Below are positions 34,588-46,089 of a stretch of DNA of 64,000 bases, one piece after another. The notes beneath the pieces were generated by a model. The model saw only the letters and a program-made list of their open reading frames with translations. It made no database searches and was not told where the DNA came from. The DNA comes from Rhytidiadelphus loreus. Taxonomy: Eukaryota; Streptophyta; Bryopsida; Hypnales; Hylocomiaceae. Position 1 is the stretch's first letter, and the number at the start of each line of letters is the position of its first letter. The stretch lies in the NCBI GenBank assembly GCA_947034895.1, contig OX344764.1:71777348-71841347 (forward strand), given 5' to 3'. A program made the translations under genes and the position numbers.

Positions 34588-35620
34588 CAACAATCGATGA
34601 TATTACGTCACTAGGAGTGAATGATGATACAAGATTTTATAAATTTTCTTTTGTAAGCATGTGGACATTTTTATTCTATAGCAAGTGTTTTGAACCAATA
34701 ATATTCTAGAGTAGTTAAAAGAGTTGCATTCTCCTCACTATTCATGGTATTTTTTTTTTTAGTATTTTAAGTATAATTATTTTTTTATGAAAATCTAAAA
34801 TTATATATATATATTCAAAATTTATTTTGTTGTGAAAACACTTGATTGAACAACTTCTACAAATCAAGTTTTGAGCACAACTGAAAATGTATTAATCCTT
34901 GAAGGACATTTGAGATCTTGGGAGGGCTATCCAAAATTAGATTTCAAAAGCTTTCTCAAATGGGCATCATGTAGCTTGTTCAAATGACCCAACTACATAA
35001 CGTCCATTTCTTAATGATGAGGATCCCCTTCCTTAAAGTCATAGGCAACCTCAAAGTCACAATTCATTATTTTATATCAAAATTTCTAATGCACCAACTA
35101 CAAGATGAAATTGTGATTCAAAATCCAAGACTTAGATTGGTAGAAACATCTTGTAAAGACAAAGAGAATGATATTACAGAAGTTCACATGCAGTTGACTA
35201 CTAAAGGAGTTGTTCTAAAGATTCTCCCAAAACCTAGCCCCTCAAGCTAAGTTTGTCGTTTAAGGGTTAATCTTGTTTTGTCCACTACAAGATAATGTCT
35301 TTCAAGGTTACTTATTTGGTTTATATCTTCACTAGCAAAAACAATCTTTCACTAAACTAAGTACACTAGTTTACATTTTGAATATGGATATAAAATTAAA
35401 AAAAGCATCCATTGATGGAAGAAAATTCATTAATTCATCCAAAAGAGTTTACATTCTTTCCCCAAAGAGATTATTGTCTCAAAATTTTGTAACAATTTAG
35501 CAATTTCATCAACTATAAAGAAGAAATCATTCAGAATGTTTAGACATTCAAGGATTCATCTTCTCAAGTTTATAATTGCAATTGAATAATTTTTTGCTCA
35601 AAAACAGCAATTGGATGTTC
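34588..35620. other. AT-rich gene-free stretch
   Basis: No supported gene. CACTACAAGATAATG at about 35283 looks like a lone CACTA terminus, but no partner was found. Confidence 0.4.
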
Positions 35621-35624
35621 TTTT

Positions 35625-35990
35625 TAAGGGAGAGTGAGGGAATGTCACCTACTCTTTTACTAAGCAAGTGAAGTAATACGCCCCACATCTATATTTTCAT
35701 TACCCCCCTATCTATATATTTTTTGAACATGCTATATTGTAATCAATATGGGATTAACAACTATATCCCATATATGTATACATATGTCATATTGTATACA
35801 TATTCCATATATTATGTGAATACATATTCCATACATTGTATTTGTATCAAAGTTTTTTTGGTTTTGGTTTTGAGGATTGGGTGGGCAAATCCGAGGTGTT
35901 TTATTTTTTATTTTTAAATTTGGTTGGGGCACAGAGATGGGGAATTGAGGACGTGTCTTTTCATGGATAGATTAGAGAGTGTTTGAGTGT
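35625..35990 (+). repeat. Dispersed repeat, possible LTR piece, copy 1
   Basis: It matches 53875-54310 in the same orientation (GTGAGGGAATGTCACCTA, CATCTATATTTTCAT, CTATCTATATAT, then a G-rich block). The second copy continues into sequence that looks like an LTR 3' region. It is non-coding. Confidence 0.5.
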
Positions 35991-36227
35991 ATGGGTGCTT
36001 GTAAATCCAAATTGGCTCACTTAAATTGTGTTGTCCCAACCCGCACTCAAAGTGACATTGATGTCAGATGGATGCCGTTTTACAGCAGACATGCAATTGC
36101 TATGTCCTACGGTAGTCACACCATTCATACAAAATCATCAAAAATACCATGACATTTTTTATTCTTATATAGTTGCCTTTATTCTCATTTTCAAGAAAAA
36201 CTTGTTTAATAATTTCACTTCAATTGG

Positions 36228-36512
36228 ATAAGGTGGGTACCTCCAAACCACCACTTTTTGCGACTATGCCTAATTACTATTATTATACTGGTCAAATTTT
36301 CATATTTTTTTGTTGTCAAGTGAGAAGAGTTTCCAATGCACCAAAGAATGTGACATTTGGATACCATATGCAAAAGTTATGTACAGTCAGTGTTTTTTGG
36401 TAGATGTTTAAAAATTGTTTCTTTAGCATACGTACATAATGATTTTGAAGATGTATATAGAATGATGATAGTGGTTCTGGGTAGGGTGTGATTTTTGGTG
36501 TACCCACCTTAT
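36228..36512. mobile_element. 285-bp MITE with ATAAGGTGGGTAC ends
   Basis: The inverted ends ATAAGGTGGGTACCTCCAAA and TTTTTGGTGTACCCACCTTAT are well paired. A copy of exactly the same length lies at 43295-43579 inverted, and a diverged copy at 24581. Target duplication is unclear because the ends contain TTA/TAA. Confidence 0.75.
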
Positions 36513-36729
36513 GATGTTATTTAACTTCTTGATGTTTATGTTTATAAACACAATTATTTTTCTTAAGTTGTACCAATTTATCAAGTCTATTGGTATTTTT
36601 CTAGAAGAGAATTTATTCGTTTGTAGCAATAGAAACAATATTTGTGAATACTTAAGAGATATCATACATGAATTACAAAAAATCTGAGGCGTGCAAAGGG
36701 TTGTGAGTTCCCCCCCTGGGTGCAATTAG

Positions 36730-38973
36730 CACTACAACAATAGATGATTGCAGAAATATGACTGAAGATGACTGGCAACTGCTCACAATCATATTCTTGG
36801 ATGCCAACAACTTGGGGAGAAATATGATTGCAAATATGACTACAAATATGACTGCAAATATGACTACTAGTCTTTTTTAAGCCTTGTATTTCACAAACGT
36901 ATATTATACGCCGATTGGGAACACCAAAGTATTTCATAGAGAACGTAGAGAACATGTTTGGGGAACGTTGAGTCATATTTTGTCATATTTTTATGGGAGT
37001 GACATTTTTTAATTTTTGGGTAGCCTAAGAAAAATATAGGCAATCCAAAAAAAATATGGACAAGTTATTATTTAAAATTTTGAAATCCTAGCCAATTTTT
37101 TTTTAGATTTTCAAACCTATTCACCACTTTTTTAGAGTTTTGAAACCCTAGCCATCATTTCTTTATGGTTTTGAAATCCTAGTTGTCACTTCTTTAGGAT
37201 TTTGAAACCCTAGCCGTCACTTCTTTAAGGTTTTGAACCCCTAGCCGCCACTTCTCTTAGCTCTTCTCACTACAAGAGAAAGGTGCGTTTAAAGTATAGT
37301 CCTAGAGATAACATTTTAAATAATGACCTTTTTAGGAGATTTTCAGTAAGAATTTACAAGATATTTGTGTCTTTCTAGTAAAATTTAACTCTTTCTTCCT
37401 CTTAATTTTTGCTTTTTGTTTCCTCTTATTTCTTTTTGGTTCTTAGTTCTTAGTTCTTTTTGTTGCCTCTTAACACTTGTTTCTTATTGCCTCTTAGTTA
37501 GTTGTTATTTCTTGTTGCATCTTAACTCTTGTTTGTTGTTATCTTTTAGCATTTGCCACTTTTTTTTTCTTCTTTCCTTCATCACCATTTTTATTCTTCC
37601 TACTCTAAACTTGTGCTGCATATTTTATGTTGTTGTAAACTTTAGAAGGTTGATCTTTGTTGTTCATTCACTAAAAATTAACCTCCTTTTTCTTTAATTG
37701 TATATGTAGGCACCAAAAGTTGAAACAAAGCTGTTGGAGGCTACTTGCAACCCAATAGAGCCATCTTCACATTATTGTAAGGAATATAGGCCCTATTGAG
37801 TTTTGTGAATGATTCATTGTGATATATATGTTTTGTATTGTTGACTAATAAATGTCAATGAAATGAGTTGCATTCCTTCTTGCATTCTCCCTCTCTAATA
37901 TGATTGTCTCATGTATATCTCTAAAATCATGTGTATGTGTTTTTAACTACATGAAGTGTTTTTTTCAATTGTTAAATCATTTTGATACATAATTGCAATG
38001 TCTCATGTCCATTTAAAATGCATGAAAAATGTAATTGTAGTTTGTAATTAAAGCTATTTTGGACCTCAATCATTCCAATCACAAACTACACACAAATTTT
38101 ATAAATATGACTCTCAATTATCCAAAATATCACTTCCTTGAGTTACATTTCACAAAATATATTGGCCAAAATATAATTAGTTATAGTCATATAATGCTCA
38201 TACTTATGTGTGTCCTAATGTAACCTTACACATCCCAAAATATGACTACAATCAGTCATAAAATTACTATGTCAATTAAAAATATAACTCACAAGTGTCA
38301 TATTTCACATTAGTAAAGAATATGATTCACAAGAGTCATATTCATATTCCACATCATCCAAAAATATGACTCATGGGAGTGATATTCCACAATTCACATC
38401 AACAAAAAAATGACTCATCACAGTCATATTCCACATCAATAAAAAAAATGACTCATCACAGTCATATTCCACATCAACAAAAAAAAAAGACTCATCATAG
38501 TCATATTTCACATCAACAAAAAAAATGACTCATTACAGTCATATTCCACATTAACAAAAAAAATGACTCATTGTAGTCATATTCCACATTTGCCAAAATA
38601 TGACTAATCGCAATCATATTCCATATCAACCAAAACATGACTCACCACAATTATATTCTACGTCAGCCAAAAATATGACTAAACGGAGTCATATGCCATG
38701 TAGAATTCTTTTTCTTTGCCCGGGTAGCTCAGGAAAAAGTCAAGCCTTCAAGGATAATCAACGTATACACCACGTTGGCAAAATATGGCTAATTATACCC
38801 CCAACCCATATGACTCAAAATATGACTAATGTCCAAAGTGACTCGTCGGTAATGACTGGACCCAGTCATGCTTCGAGTCATCTACAATGATTTTTGCGTG
38901 AGTCATATTTTTTGATTTTATGACTCACTGCAGTCATATTTTGCAATCATAAAACATTGCTTTTGTTGTAATG
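36730..38973. mobile_element. Complete 2244-bp CACTA (En/Spm-type) element, non-autonomous
   Basis: The left end CACTACAACAA and inverted right end CATTACAACAA (10 of 11) are flanked by a perfect 3-bp duplication TAG (36727-36729, 38974-38976), the CACTA hallmark. Subterminal AATATGACT motifs cluster inside both ends: five or more near 36760-36870, and a long array on the right from about 38220. The interior has no transposase, only AT-rich DNA and pyrimidine-rich tracts near 37380-37680. It sits in the presumed large intron of the WD40-like gene. Confidence 0.88.
38220..38660. repeat. Subterminal array of TGACTCA-type units, about 36-42 bp each
   Basis: Roughly ten units follow the pattern ATGACTCAYCACAGTCATAT, TCCACATCAAC and an A-run. 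Each has a near-palindromic core (TGACT...AGTCA). It is inside the right arm of the CACTA element and probably represents amplified transposase-binding sites. The core TGACTCA also equals the bZIP/AP-1 type site, which may be coincidence. Confidence 0.9.
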
Positions 38974-39480
38974 TAGGGAATTTTTATTTTTTTTCGTTTT
39001 TTGGATCTGGCATGGCACTATTGGTGCTACATCAGCACCACGTTAGACTAACAACTTTTTTAAATATTTTAAATATTATTTAAATATTTAAAAAAAATAT
39101 TTTTTTTTTCTATACTTGCATTGTGGGGCTGCGGAAAATCAAAAACTGGCAGCCTCTTTCAGGCCTCGAACTTTTCCTAATGTTTACCCTTTTTCAAATG
39201 TTTGTATAGGAAGTCTTGTAATGCCATCGTATATCCTTAGCTATATCATCCACAAACACAATTCAATTCTAGTTCTAAATGCAAGACATTCTTTATCATC
39301 TACCTATATTTATAAACTCTCTTTAGGGGAAGAAATTTCAAAGTGTTATCTAGGTGCACATGTATAGGTTTATTGAACTATTTTTAACAAATTCTTTACA
39401 ATCATGGCAACCTTAGTGGTAAAAAAAAAAAAATTCCCTCAAAGAAATGAAATTCAAAATTTATTGGAAGATATACATAC

Positions 39481-39620
39481 CTTGAAATCATAGCCAAAGG
39501 TAGCAAATTTTTGTCTAGTTGCATGATGATCAATGGCAAAAATTTCATTGTCTTGCTCTACACTCAATGCTAGATGTTTTCCAAGGTAGCATGCCAATGG
39601 TGAATTTGTCCATTGACATC
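39481..39620 (-). CDS. Candidate exon of a WD40-repeat protein (middle piece)
   Basis: On the reverse strand the piece reads CQWTNSPLACYLGKHLALSV, then EQDNEIFAIDHHATRQKFATFGYDFK. This matches the usual WD40 pattern of a W-containing strand, then EDNEIYALD...KFATAG.D. A strong donor follows (TTCAAG|GTATGT). The acceptor side is uncertain: the only nearby AG (GGAAG) does not give the phase needed to join 40177-40301. The gene may be decayed, or one boundary is wrong. Confidence 0.45.
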
Positions 39621-40176
39621 TTCCATGTCCAAACACAACACAAATTTGTAAAAAATTTCAAGAAAACTTACATGGCATAGAATTGTGAGTTGCAATTGTT
39701 GAATATTAAAATATTAATAGAAGAAAACCAACAATCAATTGATTAAAATTAATAAGTTAATTCATATTTTAAAAATCAATTTATATTGGGAGTCAATACA
39801 AGCTAGTTAGAAACAAGTTATTAGTGACCAATTCTATACAAGTTGGATAAATTGTCTTATAAAAAAAATATTACATGTTTTTCACAACACAAAGGTTGTC
39901 ATTTATTGTGGTAAATGAATGCAAAGGAAAAATTCATCCATTTAAACAACTTTCATCAATTTATAATAGAATGGTATGCAATATTTTTGAAAAACAATTA
40001 GCAGCGTCACCTCTCGTGCATATTGTGACTAAAGGTAACCTTTAGGAGTGGAGCTTGAGGCTTAATTTGACTCAATACAAGGAAACTTACCAAGTTTAGA
40101 GTATAGGATGATTTGAATTCACTTCTATTCAAGGATAGTGGATAGGAAGTGGCTTCAATGAATGAAGCATCCATAC

Positions 40177-40301
40177 CACATGAAACCAACACATTCTCGG
40201 TGACTTTGGCAAATTTTAAAGGTCGAAAACTCATAAATGTACAAGCCCATTTGTACATGCCTTTTCTTCCAACATCCAGCTTATATGAGAAGCGCCCACT
40301 C
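40177..40301 (-). CDS. Candidate exon of a WD40-repeat protein (upstream piece)
   Basis: The reverse-strand piece begins after ATATTAG and reads SGRFSYKLDVGRKGMYKWAC, then TFMSFRPLKFAKVTENVLVSC, ending at TGTG|GTATGG. The string C-x2-M/L-FRP....TENVLVSCG matches the start of a WD40 blade that the piece at 39481-39620 would complete. Codon pattern and splice-like boundaries support an exon. Function is unknown beyond a likely beta-propeller scaffold. Confidence 0.45.
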
Positions 40302-42639
40302 CTAATATTATACATCTATTATCTTATTCCCAAAAACTAATTTTAGAATTTATAAAATAGAAAATCCTTCACAAGTCTTTTTTTTTAATCCATTTCTTAA
40401 CCTTTTACTTATCTAAATCGGTAATATAACATTCTTTAGTAGTTGTGAGAAATTCACCCTTCTCCATTATTTATGTGAACCAAATACAAAAGACTCAAAA
40501 GTATGACATTCATTGTAGAGGGCATGTATGGTATTCAATGAGTGGTCATTGCCTTTTTTTTGTAAATCTTTTGACATTTTCTTTCTAAATGAATTCAAGA
40601 TTGAGCATTAAAAAAATGGGTTCTTTTTTGATGGATACCATTGAGGATTGTCATGCACATTACTTTACCTTCACGCCACTAAAGTGTCACCAATATTACA
40701 AGTAAAACAATCAGATTGTCGCCCCTCCAACCCCAAGTTCTTGTTTAGAGGTAGTTTCTCAGCGGGGACATCTTTTTAAGTGTAATATAAATATGTCTAG
40801 TTTGGATGCTTGGTCTAGCTTGAGGCACAAACATTAGTAATTTGTTTTCTAGTCAGGGTTGTGAGTATTTAATAGCTAGGAACATTCACTATGAACAAAA
40901 AGACTATAATGTTTTGGATTTCTTCTTATTTATGGAGGGATTATGGAAAGGCTAGGATTGTGGGAAGTTCAAAAGATCACAAATAATTGTGATTAGCTCA
41001 AGACTAGAGAGGAAGAAATCCAATCTACTTCTAAAGTTAGTGTAAATAGAAAATATAGTTGCGGGTGCATAGAGTAAAAGGTGCCCCTATTTTGGGCATT
41101 GAATAGGGCTTGGAATTCTAGGGCCAATTACAACCGCTATACATCTATATGCACCTCCTAGTTATGCACACGCAAAAAACAAACTCGTGTAAATTAAGAG
41201 TTTGTTTGCCTAGGTCCCATGTCAAGGCCCAAGTACTAGATCCGAGTGACATCAAGACTATATACCTCCCCTCAAAAGAAAACTCTATGCTCCCTATAGA
41301 GAAACAAGTAAAGTTGGGTGACTACATTAAGGTCATGTTAGTAAAGTAAAGTTAGTACCTAATTTGTTGGATTCAAAATAAAGGAAGAAGTATGCTCACT
41401 TCAATTGTCCGTGTTGATGTGCCAATGGCCAACAAGTCATTGCTATCTTTGGAGAATTGAAGGCAAGTAGCATTGTTGTTCTTTCTAAAACTCCAACCAA
41501 CTGAAATTCTAAAAATTGTGAAGGACTCAAGAACATGATCAAGATTATCTTTAAGGTCATTGCAATAGTAGTTCTATAGAAATTTTCATTTGTTTACTTT
41601 TATAGTGTTTCAATCAACTATGTGAGGAAGTTCCAAATATATATGACGTAGTTGTAATATTAACTATATAGAAGTTTTTATCTATTTACTTTTATAATGT
41701 TTCAATCAAATATGTCAACATGTTCCAATTTAGTCAATTTCTATTGATTGAAGTTATCCGCTTCAATTGATTCGTGTGAATTTTCAAAATTCATAGATTT
41801 TAGAAGACCACAAAATTTTGAAGATACGAGGAATTTTAGATTTCAATACCTTACAAAGTCTTAGGATGAAAAGATGTGAGATGTTTATTGACTATTGACT
41901 TGAACCCTACTTATTTCTCCTACATGCCTTTTTCTTGAAAATGAATGAGATTTTTGTTTGCACATGTCTTTGATTATAGAAGGTGCAAATCACACAATTT
42001 AAAACATTGTCCCCAAACATTGTCTAAAAACACTTCACATAAGTTAAGAAAAAACATTGGTCTAAATTTGTTACAAAACATTATTGTAAACATAAGACTC
42101 TAACAATTATTGTTGCATGAATCACTATTGAATTATTGTTGGAGCTATTTGCAAGAGGAGCCCATTGTCAAAACAACACCCCAATAAGAATGAGCATTTA
42201 AAGCCAATATGAGAAATAATGAAATCTAATATTGATACTATCAACAATGCTCCATTCATTATTAGGCTAAATATTGCTATATTTCAACAAATTTTGGGCT
42301 CTAGCTACACGTCCAATTTTTAAACCAAATTTCAATAAAACCTTGTTGTGAATTGTCAATTTTTACAAAATTCACAAATAATCCATTTCTATTACCACAT
42401 ACAATTTGCTGGGAATGGGTAGCTCAACTAAATTCTTAGATCCACCCAATACATGACAACAAATGGAAAAGAATGGTTGCACTAAAGCATAGAATGCAAA
42501 AGGCTATGCTTTAGTGCAACATGAAAGATTAATGAAAAATTAATAAAAAAATTAGCAAAAAAATGAAGAGAGATTGGCAAAATTGTGGGCATCATTTTTT
42601 TTATGGGGATGACAAGAAAGGGTTGAAGGTATTCTCCCC
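40302..42639. other. Gene-free stretch, presumed intronic
   Basis: AT-rich. No exon is confidently seen, although it may lie between exons of the WD40-like gene. Confidence 0.4.
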
Positions 42640-42883
42640 GCTTTTCATCATTTTGAAAATGCTCCACATGTGAAGAATCATACACCCACTTTTCCAATCT
42701 CTTTGTTGTTTCTTCAAGTTCTTGTTTTATGGCAATGTATTCCTTTTCCTCCAAATCCAATGCAACTTCCTCATTCATCTCCGTGTCTAACTTCACCTCC
42801 GTGTCATCAATGAGCGTCTTGGTTTTGAGGTCTTTGTTGCACTCCAAAAAACTGAACAAATCAAATTCTATGGCCTCCTGCAT
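42640..42883 (-). CDS. Candidate 5' exon with acidic helical peptide
   Basis: The reverse strand reads MQEAIEFDLFSFLECNKDLK and continues acidic and helical (EEVALDLEEKEYIAIKQELE, then TTKRLEKWVYDSSH). The composition and lack of stops look coding, unlike the AT-rich surroundings. Either the ATG at 42883 or an acceptor at TATGCAG marks its left edge. It lies upstream of the WD40-like pieces on the same strand and could be the N-terminal exon of that gene; this is inference. The downstream part of the open frame to 42482 looks non-coding. Confidence 0.4.
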
Positions 42884-43294
42884 AGTTCTCACAATTGTCA
42901 ATGTTTTAATGAATTAATGGTGCTAGCTTGTGATTTGTCATTACATCTGAAGACATCAGTTTGAAATACTTCTGCACCTTTTTTTTTTGGAACACTTCTG
43001 CAACTTTTGAAAGGAGTGTCATTTCTACTGAACATCAAAGTAACTGACACTAGGTTCCTGTGAACTTCATTTCCATCTCTTCACATCCATGATCTCCAGT
43101 GGGACTAAATTTAGTGAAGCTTCTCCCAAGAAATGCTTAACCCTAGAAGGGTGCTCCGGACCAGAGTGGTCCTATGGATGATTTCACTGTTTACTCTAGA
43201 AAAATACTATATAGGATGTTCCTAAAATAGTTCAATAATTGGAGTATTTTGGTGACTACCAGTACCTTGGTCATGGGGTTTGCATCCTTTTAGG

Positions 43295-43579
43295 ATTAAA
43301 GTGGGTGCAACCAAAATTGCCCCTTGCCTAAAACTACCATCATCATTTTGTGTACATCTCCAAAATCAATATGTACCTATGTCAAAGAAAAAAAAATTAA
43401 ACATCAACCTAAAAAGCTTTGACCCTTCATAACTATTGCATACAATATTCAAATGTTGTGTTTTTTGGTGCATTGAAACTTCTTTTCACTTGCCAACAAG
43501 ATGATATAAAAATTTGAACATTCTAATAATAATAACCAGGCAGAATAACAGAAAGTTGGATTTGGGGGGGGTACCTACT
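43295..43579 (-). mobile_element. 285-bp MITE, inverted copy of 36228-36512
   Basis: It has the same length as 36228-36512. The left end ATTAAAGTGGGTGCAACC and right end GGTACCTACTCGTTAT are degenerate forms of the family terminus. Interior similarity includes CAATGCACCAAAAAACACAA on the minus strand. Confidence 0.65.
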
Positions 43580-43794
43580 CGTTATAGCTACAAAAAATGA
43601 CTATGAATACCACAATGTTCAATTTGAATATATTAGTAGATTTAATTTTAATTTTAGCAACTAGAGCTATTATGAAAAATATATTTGGGATGATGGAATC
43701 TCACCAAACCCTATTAAATAGAAGTACCTGCTCCAAAACTCATTCTCTATAATTGTGACTAATTTGTAAGAAGAAGTTGCATACAAATATGATA
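43580..43794 (+). repeat. Dispersed repeat segment related to 49697-49884
   Basis: Collinear with 49697-49884 (TTTAGCAACTAKAGCTAT, GATGATGGAATCTCACCAAA, TTTGTAAGAAGAAGTTGCAT). It forms the left part of a larger repeat that continues after two transposon insertions at about 46090. Confidence 0.65.
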
Positions 43795-44529
43795 TTAACC
43801 CCTAAAAGTCCAAACACCTTATTTTGACAACATAACAATTTTGGGCATCTCACTATGAATGGAATTTATATTTTTTTTCTTTGAAATTTTCACACAACAT
43901 GTGTCTAAGGAATAGCTTAAATGCACAACAATTTTCATAACTTTTGACTACATAGTTAAAAAATTATTGCATGGTATGTAATTTTTATTACTTGGTAGGC
44001 AGCTCAGGCAACTCATAAAAAAATCACTGTTTTAATAAATAAAAATTTGAAATTGATTTTCTAGATTTATATATACATGGAAAGCTTTGAATCATTCCAT
44101 TTTGATTAATGAGATGAAAGTTATGAGGAGTTTTAGTTTGTGGGTGGTATGGAATCTGTACTCTAAAATAAACTTTGAAGTCCTTTATTGAACTCAATTT
44201 TCAATATTTTGGAAATAAATAAAAAACATTGGGTGTAGATTGTTTATTAAAACATTAAAACCATTGGAATTGGCATTTTTCAATTCCATAACTAAATTTT
44301 TAACAATTTAGTATTTTAAATCATACTCTAGATCTTTTTACTTATTATTTTTCTTCAAGCATGAATATAAAATATTTTTTGGTTGAAAATTTTAATATGT
44401 ATTTCCAACTTATTTCTTCAATATATTATGGAGAATAACAAGTTTTAGAATCTACACATTCTTGTGTAAAAAGTTTGAAAGATGAAATCTAACCATTTGG
44501 AAAGAATTGAAAATGCTTCTTATCAATAG
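43795..44529 (+). mobile_element. TTAA-flanked TIR element, 3'-truncated (copy P4)
   Basis: It begins TTAACCCCTAAAAGTCC and follows P3 through its interior. The right terminus is absent; copy C of the 4-bp-TSD family begins at 44534. Confidence 0.75.
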
Positions 44530-44533
44530 TAAT

Positions 44534-45242
44534 GGGTGATTGCAAGAAAGACTGGTCCTATGAGGTGTCACAATTGAAGTGATGGAGTTGGTTTTGGCCG
44601 TAACTTTTGGAAATTGAAGCCAATGGACTTGAAATTTTTATGGAAGATTGCTAACTCAAAAAACATGAGATTTGTTATTTTTCAAAAAATTTGAAAAATA
44701 ATGTTATAAGTAAATATCAATTTAGCTAATTTGTCACACTTTGCGGTTTAGGGGTTTTTAGTACTATGGAGCATCCAAAAAACATGACGTTCACTTGATT
44801 TTTTTGTAGCCTATTTCCACACTAGATGGGCACCAAAGGGAATTTAAAAAAAAACAATTCTTTGTCCTCAACATGCATGCAAATAGGGGTCCCTTGTGCA
44901 TAGCACTCCAAACTTTCATGATGGTTTCAACTTCTAGTTTTTGGTAAAATGTAATCACTATCAAGTCTTTATAAATGGCCAATTTTTAGTTTTTTTTTAT
45001 TCATGATTTTCTAACTTTTATTAATTTATACTTAATTTTATCTACTTTCTGTGACAAACTGTCAGTTTTTTTAAGTAGTACTGTTTCAGTATTATAAAGT
45101 ACTCAAAAGTACTATTGGCCGTTGATTTTTCAGATCAATGGTTGAGATTGCTCCATTTTGTAGTATTCCTAGTATTGGGCAGAAAAAACGCAGTTTTTGA
45201 CCAAATGCTACCAAAATTGTTTGGTCTTTTTTGCAATCACCC
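44534..45242 (-). mobile_element. 709-bp TIR element with 4-bp TSD, copy C
   Basis: This is an inverted copy of the family at 11746-12435. Terminal GGGTGATTGCAAGAAAGAC and inverse (with one change near the right end) are flanked by TAAT at 44530-44533 and 45243-45246. It is non-coding. Confidence 0.9.
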
Positions 45243-45259
45243 TAATAGTATGGGAGCTA

Positions 45260-45915
45260 CGAATGCAAGCTTATGAGCATTGAGCCTACAATATAGGTAC
45301 CTATAATATAGATACCACACATTATAAATGGTGTATATATCATAAACACCTATAATATGGATATTTATAGCATATACATCCTATAATCATAGACGGTTTT
45401 TATAGTATATACACCTATAACATAGGTGTGTAGTATTCTAGGCTCATAAGCTCACACCACAGTTGCTAGTATGTGAGCCTAGGATCTTGAGCCCAGGAAC
45501 CTAGGCTCCTATATTATAAGCACCTTCTATAATTATAGGATATTTATATTATATGTGCTTATATTATAAGCACCTTCTATAGTTACTTATCGGATATGTA
45601 TATTATAAGCACCTTCTATAGTTACTTATAGGATATATATATTATAAGCACCTTCTATAGTTACTTATCGGATATGTATATTATAAGCACCTTCTATAGT
45701 TACTTATAGGATATATATATTATAAGCACCTTCTATAGTTATAGGATATTTATATTATATGTGCCTATATTATAGGCACCTTCTATAATTATAGGATACA
45801 TATATTATATGTGACTATATTATAAGCACCTTCCATGGTTATAGAGTACTTATCTTATAAATATGTATGTTATAGACACCTTCAATAGTTGTAGAATATC
45901 TACTTACACCTAGGC
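45260..45915. repeat. Tandem satellite of about 39-bp TATAAGCACCTTCTATAG units
   Basis: The core 45500-45840 contains eight or so copies of TATTATAAGCACCTTCTATA with GTTACTTATNGGATATRTA or shorter spacers. More diverged units and repeated CTAGGCTC/TAGGCTCATAAGCTCAC blocks flank it. Many units are partly self-complementary. Confidence 0.85.
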
Positions 45916-46089
45916 TCAAGGCTCGAAGGCTCACATTTCTAGGCTCCTATACTCACATAATAGCAACCTTCTCTAACAAGTTAACTAAAAGATCCTAATA
46001 TGGTTGGATTTGTTAATGAATAAATATAGATGAAGATTTTAGCTTTGCTTTGGGTTTAAGTACTTTGAAGTAGTTTGGGGCTTAAAAAC

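Noticed and set aside
34984..35250. An 88-codon frame
   Set aside because: No motif or splice context; surrounding DNA is repeat-like.
35283..35297. CACTACAAGATAATG as a CACTA terminus (and CACTACAAGAGAAAG at 37268)
   Set aside because: No inverted partner with a matching 3-bp duplication could be found for either.
38220..38660. Short regular repeats resembling a CRISPR array
   Set aside because: Units are contiguous and lie within the subterminal region of a CACTA element with TAG duplications.
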